Assembly: GCA_946481265.1 (NCBI GenBank)
Contig: CAMLNE010000072.1
Span: forward strand, 1-13,960
DNA length: 13,960 nt
Source: an uncultured Panacagrimonas sp.
GTDB taxonomy: Bacteria > Pseudomonadota > Gammaproteobacteria > Nevskiales > Nevskiaceae
Direction of reading: 5' to 3'
The translations under genes were made by a program, and so were the position numbers. This document shows, piece after piece, positions 1 to 6,358 of this stretch. Positions within the stretch are counted from its first letter, which is position 1. Each line of letters opens with the position of its first letter. The notes under the pieces were generated by a model. The model saw nothing but the letters and a program-made list of their open reading frames with translations, was not told the origin of the DNA and did not search any database.

Positions 1-612
1 GTCCGGATCGATCTTGGTGCGCAGGCGGCGGATGAAGACTTCGATCACGTTGCTGTCGCGCTCGTCCTCTTCGGCGTAGAGGTGCTCGGTGAGCGTGGAC
101 TTCGAGACCACCTCGCCGGCGTGCAGGATCAGGTATTCGAGGACCTTGAATTCGTAGGCGGTCAGCTCCACGGGCCGCTCGTTGACGCTGACGGTCTTGG
201 CGGTGGTATCGACCATCACCGGGCCGCAGGTGAGCTGCGGTTGCGCCCAGCCGCCGGAACGGCGCAGCAGCGCGCGTGCGCGGGCCAGCAACTCCTCGCG
301 GTGGAAGGGCTTGACCAGGTAGTCGTCGGCGCCGGCCTCCAGGCCCTCGACCTTGCTCTGCCAGCCGTCACGCGCGGTCAGGATCAGGATCGGGAAACTG
401 CGTCCGGCCTTGCGGGCCTTGCGGATGATCTCGATGCCGCTCGCGCCTGGCAGGCCGAGATCGACAATGGCAATGTCCACCGGATACTCGGTGGCCATGT
501 ACAGGCCGTTCTCGCCGTCGGCCGCCTGGTCCACGGCGAATCCCTCGTCGGCGAACATCTGGGTCACCTGGGCGCGAAGGTGCGGGTCATCTTCGATCAC
601 GAGAGCACGCAT
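1..612 (-). CDS. phoP: PhoP-like OmpR-family response regulator (partial, C-terminus cut by window edge)
   Basis: DNA-binding response regulator of a two-component system; 204 codons are visible and the last residues run off the left edge. The receiver domain (about residues 1-115) has the acidic pocket E7-D8-D9, the phospho-acceptor D51 in VDLGLPG, the switch T79 in ILTAR, and K101 in LVKPF. A winged-helix DNA-binding domain follows (about 125-204), with the typical RDSNVIEVFIRRLRTKID recognition region. The stretches ILTARDGWQSKVEGLEAGAD and GADDYLVKPF are very like PhoP of Xanthomonas and Pseudomonas, hence the symbol; QseB/PmrA-type regulators are the alternative. The start at 612 has GAGG 8 nt upstream. 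It lies 90 bp downstream of the PepSY gene on the same strand. A histidine kinase (phoQ) would be expected just beyond the left edge but is not seen. Confidence 0.85.
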   Translation of the reverse strand, partial: MRALVIEDDPHLRAQVTQMFADEGFAVDQAADGENGLYMATEYPVDIAIVDLGLPGASGIEIIRKARKAGRSFPILILTARDGWQSKVEGLEAGADDYLVKPFHREELLARARALLRRSGGWAQPQLTCGPVMVDTTAKTVSVNERPVELTAYEFKVLEYLILHAGEVVSKSTLTEHLYAEEDERDSNVIEVFIRRLRTKIDPD

Positions 613-702
613 AGGGTCGACCTCGAAAGTATCGGAAAGGAAAACGCGAATGGTGTGGCGATGCGCACCGCCGGCGCGAACACGCGGACGAGGTGCGGCC
701 GC

Positions 703-993
703 TCAGTGGTCGGCGATGAACACGACCCGAACGTCGCCGTTGCGCAGCAGCTTGACGCGAAACCCTTCGCCGGCAGGATCCACGCTCAGTACCCGGCCGC
801 CGCCGTAGCGCTCCTGCGCCTCGCGTGCGGCCTGCGCGGCCGTCATGCGCGGAGGTGAGGACCCCCGGCGGTCGACGAGGCTGGCATCCCTGCCGCGCTT
901 GTCACCGAAGAAGCCGAGATCGCGCGCGCTCGCCGCTCCGCTCATGGCGGAGGTTCCGAGCAACACTGCGAGGATGGCGGCATGAAGTCGCAT
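703..993 (-). CDS. Small secreted PepSY-domain protein
   Basis: A 96-residue exported protein. Residues 1-23 form a Sec signal peptide (MRLHAAILAVLLG core, likely cleavage after ASA). A charged linker follows, then a PepSY-like fold at about 50-94: a helix (MTAAQAAREAQERYGG), then GRVLSVDP, GEGFRVKLL and GDVRVVFI strands. PepSY proteins are thought to act as periplasmic inhibitors or modulators, and in xanthomonads small ones often sit directly beside phoP-phoQ genes. That neighbourhood suggests a role in, or regulation by, the two-component system (inference). The ATG at 993 has no Shine-Dalgarno sequence. Instead a TAGAAT box (1000-1005) ends 6 nt before the ATG, so the transcript may be leaderless. 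The gap to the response regulator is 90 bp, so cotranscription is likely. Confidence 0.8.
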   Translation of the reverse strand: MRLHAAILAVLLGTSAMSGAASARDLGFFGDKRGRDASLVDRRGSSPPRMTAAQAAREAQERYGGGRVLSVDPAGEGFRVKLLRNGDVRVVFIADH

Positions 994-999
994 CAGGGG

Positions 1000-1005
1000 A
1001 TTCTA
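1000..1005 (-). promoter_or_regulatory. Candidate -10 box (TAGAAT) for a leaderless PepSY transcript
   Basis: The minus strand reads GCTAGAATCCCCTGATG. The hexamer TAGAAT matches the sigma-70 consensus TATAAT in 5 of 6 positions, and a 6-nt discriminator places the expected transcription start on the A of the start codon. No convincing -35 box is visible about 17 bp upstream. The same 10-mer, GCTAGAATCC, recurs upstream of the adaptor gene (4444-4453). Confidence 0.45.
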
Positions 1006-1040
1006 GCGGCGTAAACCCAGGTGGGGGATCCGCGGGCGGA

Positions 1041-1637
1041 TCAGTAGCGGACCGGCCGCACATTCACATCCACCGGAATCCGGCTGCCCGGATCGTGGGG
1101 CATGGTGGTGTGATACACGCGGCCGCCATAGCGATAGGCGACGTCGTAGGCCTCGATGCGCTGCTCGGTGCGGTGCTCGGTGATCGTCTCGCAGCGCTCC
1201 TCGTAGGCGACGCGCTCGTAGCTGTCCTGGCGTTCGCGGCTGTTGCGCACGGCCACGCGCTGGCCCACGCCCGCGCCGATCACCGCGCCCAGCGCCGTCG
1301 CCGCCTTGTTGCCACGGCCCTTGCCGAACTGGTGACCGACCACGCCGCCGGCGATGGCGCCGATCAGCCCGCCGGCCGTGCCGTCGTTCATCCAGTAGCC
1401 GCGATCCGGACGCTCCTCGTAGACCACACGCTCGTCCCAGCACTCGCGCCGCGGCTGCTCGATGCGCACGGTGCGGTAGATCGGGTTGGCGGCAATCACC
1501 TCGGCGTACTCGTACTGCCCGGGTTCCTCCCAGCGATCGCGGCGATCGTCGTCATCGTAGTGGGGGCGGGGGCCGGCCACGGCCTGCGTCGCGGCCAGGC
1601 TCAGGGCGGCAATCAGGGGAAGGGCCAGCCTGTTCAT
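1041..1637 (-). CDS. Glycine-zipper 2TM (17-kDa antigen-like) envelope protein
   Basis: A 198-residue exported protein. A Sec signal peptide covers about residues 1-21 (cleavage near AVA|GP), followed by a very acidic and basic stretch (HYDDDDRRDRWEE). The glycine-zipper double hairpin lies at about 88-125 (AGGLIGAIAGGVVG, then ALGAVIGAGVG), the hallmark of the 17-kDa surface antigen family. The C-terminal part carries YDVAYRYGGRVYHTTMPHDP, an extension I recall in proteobacterial members. Two cysteines (about 66 and 149) flank the zipper. There is no lipobox, unlike the classic 17-kDa lipoproteins. I chose the ATG at 1637 because GGAG lies 6 nt upstream; an in-frame ATG at 1649 would add four residues. 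The exact function is unknown; a structural role at or in the outer membrane is the family expectation. It is 47 bp upstream of the PepSY gene on the same strand. Confidence 0.85.
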   Translation of the reverse strand: MNRLALPLIAALSLAATQAVAGPRPHYDDDDRRDRWEEPGQYEYAEVIAANPIYRTVRIEQPRRECWDERVVYEERPDRGYWMNDGTAGGLIGAIAGGVVGHQFGKGRGNKAATALGAVIGAGVGQRVAVRNSRERQDSYERVAYEERCETITEHRTEQRIEAYDVAYRYGGRVYHTTMPHDPGSRIPVDVNVRPVRY

Positions 1638-1649
1638 CGGAATCTCCAT

Positions 1650-1932
1650 CGGTCAGGTCCCCAGTTGGACTGACTCTGGAGGCAGACACTAGGACGAGGA
1701 CATGAATTGCCCCTTAAGCGCCTGCGCAACGGAAATGGACCGGACCGGTGCATTCGGGCCAGGTCTCATGCGGCAGGCCGAACAACGTCGCCGGACCCGC
1801 GCGATCAAAAGCGGCGCAGGACGTACGGGTGGGGCCCGGACACCTCGGCCATGGACCTGCACTGCAGCGCGCCGGGCCCCTGGCAGGAGCGTCGCTCTTC
1901 CGCGCGCGCGGTGCAGGAGGGCGGCCCGTGTC
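1650..1932. other. Non-coding stretch between the DUF1329 gene and the glycine-zipper gene
   Basis: About 283 bp without a credible gene. It must hold the 3' end of the DUF1329 transcript and the promoter of the glycine-zipper gene, both on the minus strand. A small odd palindrome, CTGCACTGCAG (1857-1867), and several GGGCCC sites are present, but there is no hairpin followed by a T-run and no strong -35/-10 pair. A weak TAGTGT (-10-like, minus strand, about 1686-1691) is the best promoter guess. Plus-strand open frames here have no ribosome-binding site or recognisable product. Confidence 0.5.
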
Positions 1933-3303
1933 CTACCGGCGGCGCACGGCGAAGCGCTTCAGGTTGGCAGGCGTGAAGTAGGCCGGCTCGGCCTTCCAGT
2001 CGTATTCGATCAGGTCCTCTTCCTCGTTGGTCAGGTTCAGGATCACGTAGCGCCGCGACTGCAGGTCGTAGTGGACCTGGACGCCGTTGACCATCACCGG
2101 GACCTGCGGGAAGTTGATCGAGTGCGATTCCGCGAAGCGCCAGAACTGCCCGCGATCGTCGTAGATGTCCTGGGCGATCACGATCCAGGAATCCTCGTCC
2201 AGGTAGAACACCCGCTTGCGGTAACGATGCGAGATGCCTTCGCGCACCTGCGCCTCGATCACCCAGACGCGATGCTTCTCGTAACGCGCCAGGTCCTGGT
2301 TGATGTGGCCGGCCTCGATGATGTCCTTGTATGCGACCTTCGGGTCATAGAGCCGGTAGGCGTTGTACGGCACGATCATCTCGCGCTTGCCCAGCAACTT
2401 GATGGTGTAGCGGTCCAGCGGCCCGTTGAACATGTCGATCTGGTCCTGGGTCATCAGGCCGTCGAACGCGGGGTTGTCGTAGCCGACCTCGCCGATGCGC
2501 AGCGTGCGGCCGCCGGCGCTGTACGACCACACGCCGGTGGACTGCGCGATGCGGTCGATCGGCACGTGGAGCAGGTGAGCGGCGCCTGCCTTGCTCGGCG
2601 GCGACACCGTCTTGCTCATCACGTAGAGGTTCTGGTTGTCGAGCGTGCCGGGCTCGGCATCCGGGTTGTTGTAGACGTAGCTCAGTTCCAGGTAGGAGCG
2701 CTCGATCACGTAGTCCCCGGCCCGGTTGGTGGCCGCCGCCGCGACATAGCCGCGATAGCCGCGCGTGTTGTAACGCATGATGTGATTCCACATCACCTCG
2801 GTGCCGTTGCCGGGAATCGGAAAGGGAAATCCCCTGGTCGTGCAGCAGAAGCCATGACCGGCATGGGTCAATTCCACGCCCGTCGCATTGGCCCGGGTGG
2901 CGTCCAGGAACCAGTCCGGGTAGGCCGCGCCGCGGCGGCTCGGATAGACCCGCATCCGGTAGGTGCCGGGAAAGGTGCGGAACAGCGCCTTGTGACCTTC
3001 CGACAGGAATTTCTCATGTTCGGGAAGGTTCTCGGCGGTGATCGTCAGCAGCGGGCGGTCTGCCGCATAGGGATCGTCACCGCGCTCGAAGTTCTCGTCC
3101 CGCAGCGGCTGCCAGGCGGAAATGCTGCCGTCCGCGTTGCCGGCGGCCTGGCTGCCCATCGGGGTCAGCGACTGGCCCAGATCGGCAGCCCGCTCGGCGT
3201 CCACCTTTGCCGGTGTCGCGGTGCACCACAGTGCGACGAACAGTCCGCCGCAGGCGAGGGCGGCGGCGATCCGCCGCTGCCACGCCGTGCGGCAATGCCT
3301 CAC
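1933..3303 (-). CDS. DUF1329 family periplasmic/outer-membrane-associated protein
   Basis: A 456-residue protein with a Sec-type signal (RR at 10-11, hydrophobic core about 12-27, likely cleavage after TATPA near residue 32) and then a full-length DUF1329 domain. Family landmarks are SLTPMGSQAAGNADGSISAW (46-65), DRPLLTITAENL, AAYPDWFLDATRANAT, GFPFPIPGNGTEVMWNH (158-174), DMFNGPLDRY (290-299), KREMIVPYNAYRL, HINQDLARYEKHRVWVIEA (333-351), YLDEDSWIVIAQDIYDDRG (367-385) and YDLQSRRY. The family's function is not established; its members are often found with DUF1302 proteins and RND-type exporters. The GTG start at 3303 overlaps the adaptor's TGA (GTGA), which fits translational coupling; no good Shine-Dalgarno sequence precedes it. 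Codons upstream of this GTG stay open but lie inside the adaptor gene and do not resemble DUF1329. A vicinal Cys pair (153-154) is unusual in this family as I recall it. Confidence 0.88.
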   Translation of the reverse strand: MRHCRTAWQRRIAAALACGGLFVALWCTATPAKVDAERAADLGQSLTPMGSQAAGNADGSISAWQPLRDENFERGDDPYAADRPLLTITAENLPEHEKFLSEGHKALFRTFPGTYRMRVYPSRRGAAYPDWFLDATRANATGVELTHAGHGFCCTTRGFPFPIPGNGTEVMWNHIMRYNTRGYRGYVAAAATNRAGDYVIERSYLELSYVYNNPDAEPGTLDNQNLYVMSKTVSPPSKAGAAHLLHVPIDRIAQSTGVWSYSAGGRTLRIGEVGYDNPAFDGLMTQDQIDMFNGPLDRYTIKLLGKREMIVPYNAYRLYDPKVAYKDIIEAGHINQDLARYEKHRVWVIEAQVREGISHRYRKRVFYLDEDSWIVIAQDIYDDRGQFWRFAESHSINFPQVPVMVNGVQVHYDLQSRRYVILNLTNEEEDLIEYDWKAEPAYFTPANLKRFAVRRR

Positions 3304-4406
3304 GAGGGTTTCGCCGTGGTCTGCACCGGCACGCCGTTGCCGATGCGCTGCAGGCCGCTGGTGACGATCATCTGGCCCGCGCGAACGCCCGACAGCACCT
3401 CGACTTCGCCCGGCCGGCGCTGCCCGATCGTCACCTCGGTTTCCACCGCCTTGCCGTCCTCCACCGCGTAGACGAAGGACTTGCCGCCGCGGGCGAGCAG
3501 CGCCTGCTCTGGAATCAGCAGGGCGTCGGCCTTGCGCGCGACCACCAGGTTGACGCGCGCGAACATGCCCGGCCGCAGTCGCCCGTCGGCGTTGTCCAGC
3601 AACGCGCGCGCCGCGATCGAGCGGGTGTCGTCGGCCACGCGAGAGTCGATCGCGTAGAGCTTCGCGTCGAACTGCATCGTGGGATACGCATCCAGTTCCA
3701 CGCCGACGGACTGGCCCACCGCGATGTCCGGCAGGGCCAGCTCCGGCAGCCGGAATTCGAGCTTCACGCGGTCCAGGTCCTCCAGCGTGACCAGATCCTG
3801 GCCGGGGTTGACGTAGTCGCCGACGGCGGCCGAGCGCAGCCCGGCGTAACCGGCGAACGGGGCGCGGATGACGGTCTTGGCCGCCTGCGCACGGGCCAGT
3901 CGCAGCGACGCCTCGTCGACCTGCTTGGCGGCGCGCGCCGCATCGCGATCCTGCGGCGAGATCAGGGTGCGGTCGAAGAGTTCCTCGGCGCGCCGGGCGT
4001 TGCGCGTCGACAACACCAGGTTGGCCTGGGCCTGCGCGATCTGCGCCACGAACACCGAGTCGTCGAGCTCGAACAAGGCCACACCGCGTTCCACGTGCTG
4101 GCCCTCCTCGAAGCCGATGCGAACGATGCGACCGGCGATCTCGGGCCGCACCACCACGCTCTCGTTGGCCTTGATCGAGCCGACGGCGGACCAGCTGCGC
4201 TCGAGACTGCCGGTGCGCACCGCCGCGACTTCCACGCTGGCCGCGGCACGCGCGTCCTTGCGCGCGTCGCGCGGCTCGGCATCGGAGTTTGCGCAGGCCG
4301 CCAGGCCGGGGAGCAACATCAGCAGCAGCGCGAGCGGATGGAAGATCAGGGGAGGGTGGGCGATCACGAAGTCGGAAGGTGGCGTGCGCGGTGCCCTTCG
4401 GACCAC
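3300..4406 (-). CDS. Periplasmic adaptor lipoprotein of an RND-type efflux system (HlyD/MFP family)
   Basis: Membrane-fusion protein, up to 368 residues. A lipoprotein signal ends in LPGLAAC, with the lipidated Cys at residue 38. The domains follow the family order: first lipoyl half about 83-116 (VVVRPEIAGRIVRIGFEEGQ), a short alpha-hairpin about 117-175, second lipoyl half about 178-210 (IRAPFAGYAGLRSAAVGDYV), beta-barrel about 213-288, and a membrane-proximal domain about 290-360 (LLIPEQALL). Such proteins link an inner-membrane pump to an outer-membrane channel. The downstream gene is not a pump but a DUF1329 protein, overlapping by 4 bp. The start is uncertain: GTG at 4406 gives a 37-residue signal with arginines, GTG at 4367 gives a more usual 24-residue one, and neither has a Shine-Dalgarno sequence. 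Confidence 0.88.
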   Translation of the reverse strand: MVRRAPRTPPSDFVIAHPPLIFHPLALLLMLLPGLAACANSDAEPRDARKDARAAASVEVAAVRTGSLERSWSAVGSIKANESVVVRPEIAGRIVRIGFEEGQHVERGVALFELDDSVFVAQIAQAQANLVLSTRNARRAEELFDRTLISPQDRDAARAAKQVDEASLRLARAQAAKTVIRAPFAGYAGLRSAAVGDYVNPGQDLVTLEDLDRVKLEFRLPELALPDIAVGQSVGVELDAYPTMQFDAKLYAIDSRVADDTRSIAARALLDNADGRLRPGMFARVNLVVARKADALLIPEQALLARGGKSFVYAVEDGKAVETEVTIGQRRPGEVEVLSGVRAGQMIVTSGLQRIGNGVPVQTTAKPS

Positions 4407-4420
4407 GGGCGGCGGATGGT

Positions 4421-4436
4421 GGTTCGGCCCCGAACC
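4421..4436. promoter_or_regulatory. Perfect 16-bp dyad, candidate operator
   Basis: GGTTCGG (4421-4427), a 2-bp CC spacer and CCGAACC (4430-4436) form a perfect 7-bp inverted repeat. It lies between the adaptor gene and lpxB, just downstream of the adaptor's candidate -10 box, where a repressor would block early transcription. It could also form a small hairpin in the adaptor leader RNA. No regulator gene is adjacent. Confidence 0.4.
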
Positions 4437-4445
4437 CCTGTCCGG

Positions 4446-4451
4446 ATTCTA
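4446..4451 (-). promoter_or_regulatory. Candidate -10 box (TAGAAT) for the adaptor-DUF1329 operon
   Basis: The minus strand reads GGCTAGAATCCGG. TAGAAT matches the sigma-70 -10 consensus in 5 of 6 positions and is embedded in the 10-mer GCTAGAATCC, also seen upstream of the PepSY gene. The expected start near 4439 would give a leader of about 33 nt (GTG 4406) or 72 nt (GTG 4367). The -35 region is poor (GTTCGC at 17-bp spacing). Confidence 0.4.
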
Positions 4452-4536
4452 GCCGCCGGCCCCGCGGCGCGAACCCGATCCGGCGCAACGGACAGCCGCT
4501 GCCCCCAGAATGGAGCCCCCCGATCGGAGCTCCTTG

Positions 4537-5703
4537 ATGCTGCAATCTGCGCCGCCTCTCGAAATCGCGGTGGTGGCCGGTGAACTGTCCGGCGACCTGC
4601 TCGGCGCCGCGATCGTGCGGGCACTGCGTGCCCGTTTTCCTGCCGCGCGCCTGTATGGCGTGACCGGCCCACGCATGGTCGAGGCGGGCTGCGAGTCGAT
4701 CGGCTCGATCGAGCAGCTCTCGGTGATGGGACTGGCCGAGGTGATCCCGGCCATCCCGCGGCTGTTGCGGCTGCGCACAGCCTTGGTCGAGCGCTTCGCG
4801 CACGAGCGTCCCGCGGTCTTCATCGGGATCGATGCGCCGGACTTCAACCTGGGTCTTGCGCGGCGCCTGCGCGCGCGTGGCCTGCGCACCGTGCACGTGG
4901 TGAGCCCCACCATCTGGGCCTGGCGCCCCGGGCGCGTGAAGGGCATCGCCCGCGCGGTGGACCTGATGCTGTGCCTGTTTCCCTTCGAGCCGCAGCACTA
5001 CCAGGGCAGCGGTGTCACCGCGCGCTACATCGGTCATCCGCTGGCCGAGGAGCTGGAGGCGCAGGCCGGCACCGCCAAGGCGCGCGGCGACCTGGGACTG
5101 GCCGGCGAGGGGCCGCTGGTCGCGCTGCTGCCCGGGTCGCGCGGCGGCGAGCTCAAGTACCTGGCGGAACCCTTCGCGCGCGCGGCGGCCCTGCTGCATG
5201 AACGGGTACCCGGCATCGGCTTCGTCACGCCGCTCGCCAAGCCCTCGCTGGAGCCCGGATTGCGCGCCGCCATCGCCGCGCATGCGCCGCAATGTCGCTG
5301 GACCCTGTTGCCGGGGCAGTCGCGACAGGCGATGCGTGCGGCCGACGCCGTGCTGCTCGCCTCGGGAACGGCGACCCTCGAGTGCCTGCTGCTCGGCCGT
5401 CCGATGGCGGTTGCCTACCGCGCCTCGCGGCTGACCGCGTGGCTGATGCTCGACCTCGGCCTGCTCAAGACCCGCTACGTGAGCCTGCCCAACCTGCTCG
5501 CACCGGAGCCGACGGTGACCGAGCTGCTGCAGGATGCCGCGACACCCGAGGCGCTCGCGGCGGAGGTGATGCGCCTGCTCGAAGATCCGGCCCTGCGCGC
5601 CCGCCAGCTCGCCGCCTTCGACACCGTGCGTCGCACCCTGCGCCGCGATGCGGCGGGGCAGGCGGCGCAGGCGATCGCGGCCCTGCTGGCGACGACGTCC
5701 TGA
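4537..5703 (+). CDS. lpxB: Lipid-A-disaccharide synthase
   Basis: GT19 glycosyltransferase that joins UDP-2,3-diacylglucosamine and lipid X to form the lipid A disaccharide, working at the inner face of the inner membrane. Its 388 residues compare well with 382 in E. coli. Motifs in order: VAGELSGDLLGA (13-24), GVTGPRM (41-47), GIDAPDFN (97-104, with D99 matching E. coli D98), VSPTIWAWRPGRVK (122-135), FPFEPQHYQG, YIGHPL (164-169), LLPGSRGGE (197-205, R202 matching E. coli R201), ASGTATLEC (275-283) and TRYVSLPNLLAPE. The ATG at 4537 is preferred because GGAG lies 7 nt upstream (4526-4529); an in-frame ATG at 4510 has no Shine-Dalgarno sequence. It is divergent from the adaptor gene and is not beside fabZ, lpxA, lpxD or rnhB, its usual neighbours. 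All catalytic motifs are intact. Confidence 0.95.
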   Translation: MLQSAPPLEIAVVAGELSGDLLGAAIVRALRARFPAARLYGVTGPRMVEAGCESIGSIEQLSVMGLAEVIPAIPRLLRLRTALVERFAHERPAVFIGIDAPDFNLGLARRLRARGLRTVHVVSPTIWAWRPGRVKGIARAVDLMLCLFPFEPQHYQGSGVTARYIGHPLAEELEAQAGTAKARGDLGLAGEGPLVALLPGSRGGELKYLAEPFARAAALLHERVPGIGFVTPLAKPSLEPGLRAAIAAHAPQCRWTLLPGQSRQAMRAADAVLLASGTATLECLLLGRPMAVAYRASRLTAWLMLDLGLLKTRYVSLPNLLAPEPTVTELLQDAATPEALAAEVMRLLEDPALRARQLAAFDTVRRTLRRDAAGQAAQAIAALLATTS

Positions 5704-5836
5704 GCCGGCGCGCCGGGGCGCGTGACACGCCGGTCGGACTCCAGGTGACCGGACTGTCAGGACGGCGCAGACTTGCGGCGCCACGCGGCGCCGGATCGCC
5801 TCGAAGCGGCGCCGCGGAAAAACGGGAGACAGGGCG
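5704..5836 (+). promoter_or_regulatory. Upstream region of the SnoaL-like gene with three GCGGCGCC direct repeats
   Basis: The 133-bp gap holds GCGGCGCC at 5775-5782, 5785-5792 and 5806-5813. The start-to-start spacings are 10 and 21 bp, so the copies lie on one face of the helix. The first two can also pair as CGGCGCC-ACGC-GGCGCCG (5776-5793). A palindrome, CCGGCGCGCCGG (5705-5716), abuts the lpxB stop. No T-run follows any hairpin, so no intrinsic terminator is visible. Confidence 0.35.
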
Positions 5837-6295
5837 ATGCAGACCAATGGCGAAGCGCCGCGGAACCCGGCGCAGCGGGATTTGCTCCAGCTCGTGCACC
5901 GCTGGGAGCACCACTACAACAGCGACGTCGACAAGCTGGTGTCCGAGTGTTACGCCCCCGATGCGCACCTGTGCTTCAACAGCGCGGAGGTCAACGGCCA
6001 CGAGCAGCTGCTGCGGGTGTGCAGGGGCGTGTACGCGGCCTGCCCGACCCGGCGCATGCGGGTGGACCAGGTGCGCTACTGCGGCGACGACACCGCGATC
6101 GTCGAGGCCGTCGTGCTCGACCTGGCGCAGCCCGAGTTCTATTCGCCGTTCTGTTCGCTGCTGAAGGTCGCCGCGGGCCGCATCGTGCTCGATCGGACCT
6201 ACCTGGAACCGACGCGCTGGCCGGGACTGGAAGGGGCGGTTGCCCACGTCAGTCCGGGCGGGCTCGGTTCGAAGCGGTCATCGCTGCAGCCCTGA
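5837..6295 (+). CDS. SnoaL-like (NTF2-fold) protein of unknown function
   Basis: A 152-residue cytosolic protein with no signal peptide or membrane segment. An N-terminal helix (RDLLQLVHRWEHHYNSDVDK, about 15-34) followed by YAPDAHLCFNSAEVNGHEQL, then strands MRVDQVRYCGDDTAIVEAVV and CSLLKVAAGRIVLDRTYLEP (about 110-130), follows the cone-shaped alpha+beta NTF2/SnoaL pattern. The fold serves polyketide cyclases, isomerases and pure binding proteins, so the substrate cannot be read from it. The ending RTYLEPTRWPG is typical of SnoaL-like proteins, and the tail after about residue 135 looks disordered. The ATG at 5837 has a good GGGAGA ribosome site 7 nt upstream. It may be read through from lpxB or have its own promoter, and it converges on the pilE end. 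Confidence 0.75.
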   Translation: MQTNGEAPRNPAQRDLLQLVHRWEHHYNSDVDKLVSECYAPDAHLCFNSAEVNGHEQLLRVCRGVYAACPTRRMRVDQVRYCGDDTAIVEAVVLDLAQPEFYSPFCSLLKVAAGRIVLDRTYLEPTRWPGLEGAVAHVSPGGLGSKRSSLQP

Positions 6296-6297
6296 CG

Positions 6298-6324
6298 CGA
6301 TCCGGGGTGTCGGCTCCGGGATCG
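6298..6324. terminator. Weak candidate hairpin between convergent genes
   Basis: CGATCCGG (6298-6305) pairs with CCGGGATCG (6316-6324) with one bulged base around a 10-nt loop. It sits in the 63-bp gap between the SnoaL-like stop and the pilE stop, where a bidirectional terminator would be expected. Neither strand has a clear T-run after it, so intrinsic termination is doubtful. Confidence 0.3.
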
Positions 6325-6358
6325 GAAAGGATCCACCCGGCGGCTGGTCACGCGGGAT

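Noticed and set aside
1702..4583. Long plus-strand open frames opposite the DUF1329 and adaptor genes
   Set aside because: They are shadows of well-supported minus-strand genes, with low-complexity His/Val/Arg-rich products and no ribosome-binding sites.
5705..5836. Hairpins after lpxB as an intrinsic terminator
   Set aside because: Strong GC stems exist, but no T-run follows on the plus strand; the only homopolymer nearby is an A-run before the SnoaL-like gene.
3304..5847. Minus-strand open frame continuing upstream of the DUF1329 gene to give 1304 codons
   Set aside because: The extra part runs through the adaptor gene in another frame and antisense to lpxB. It has no domain, and the overlap GTG at 3303 is a natural start.
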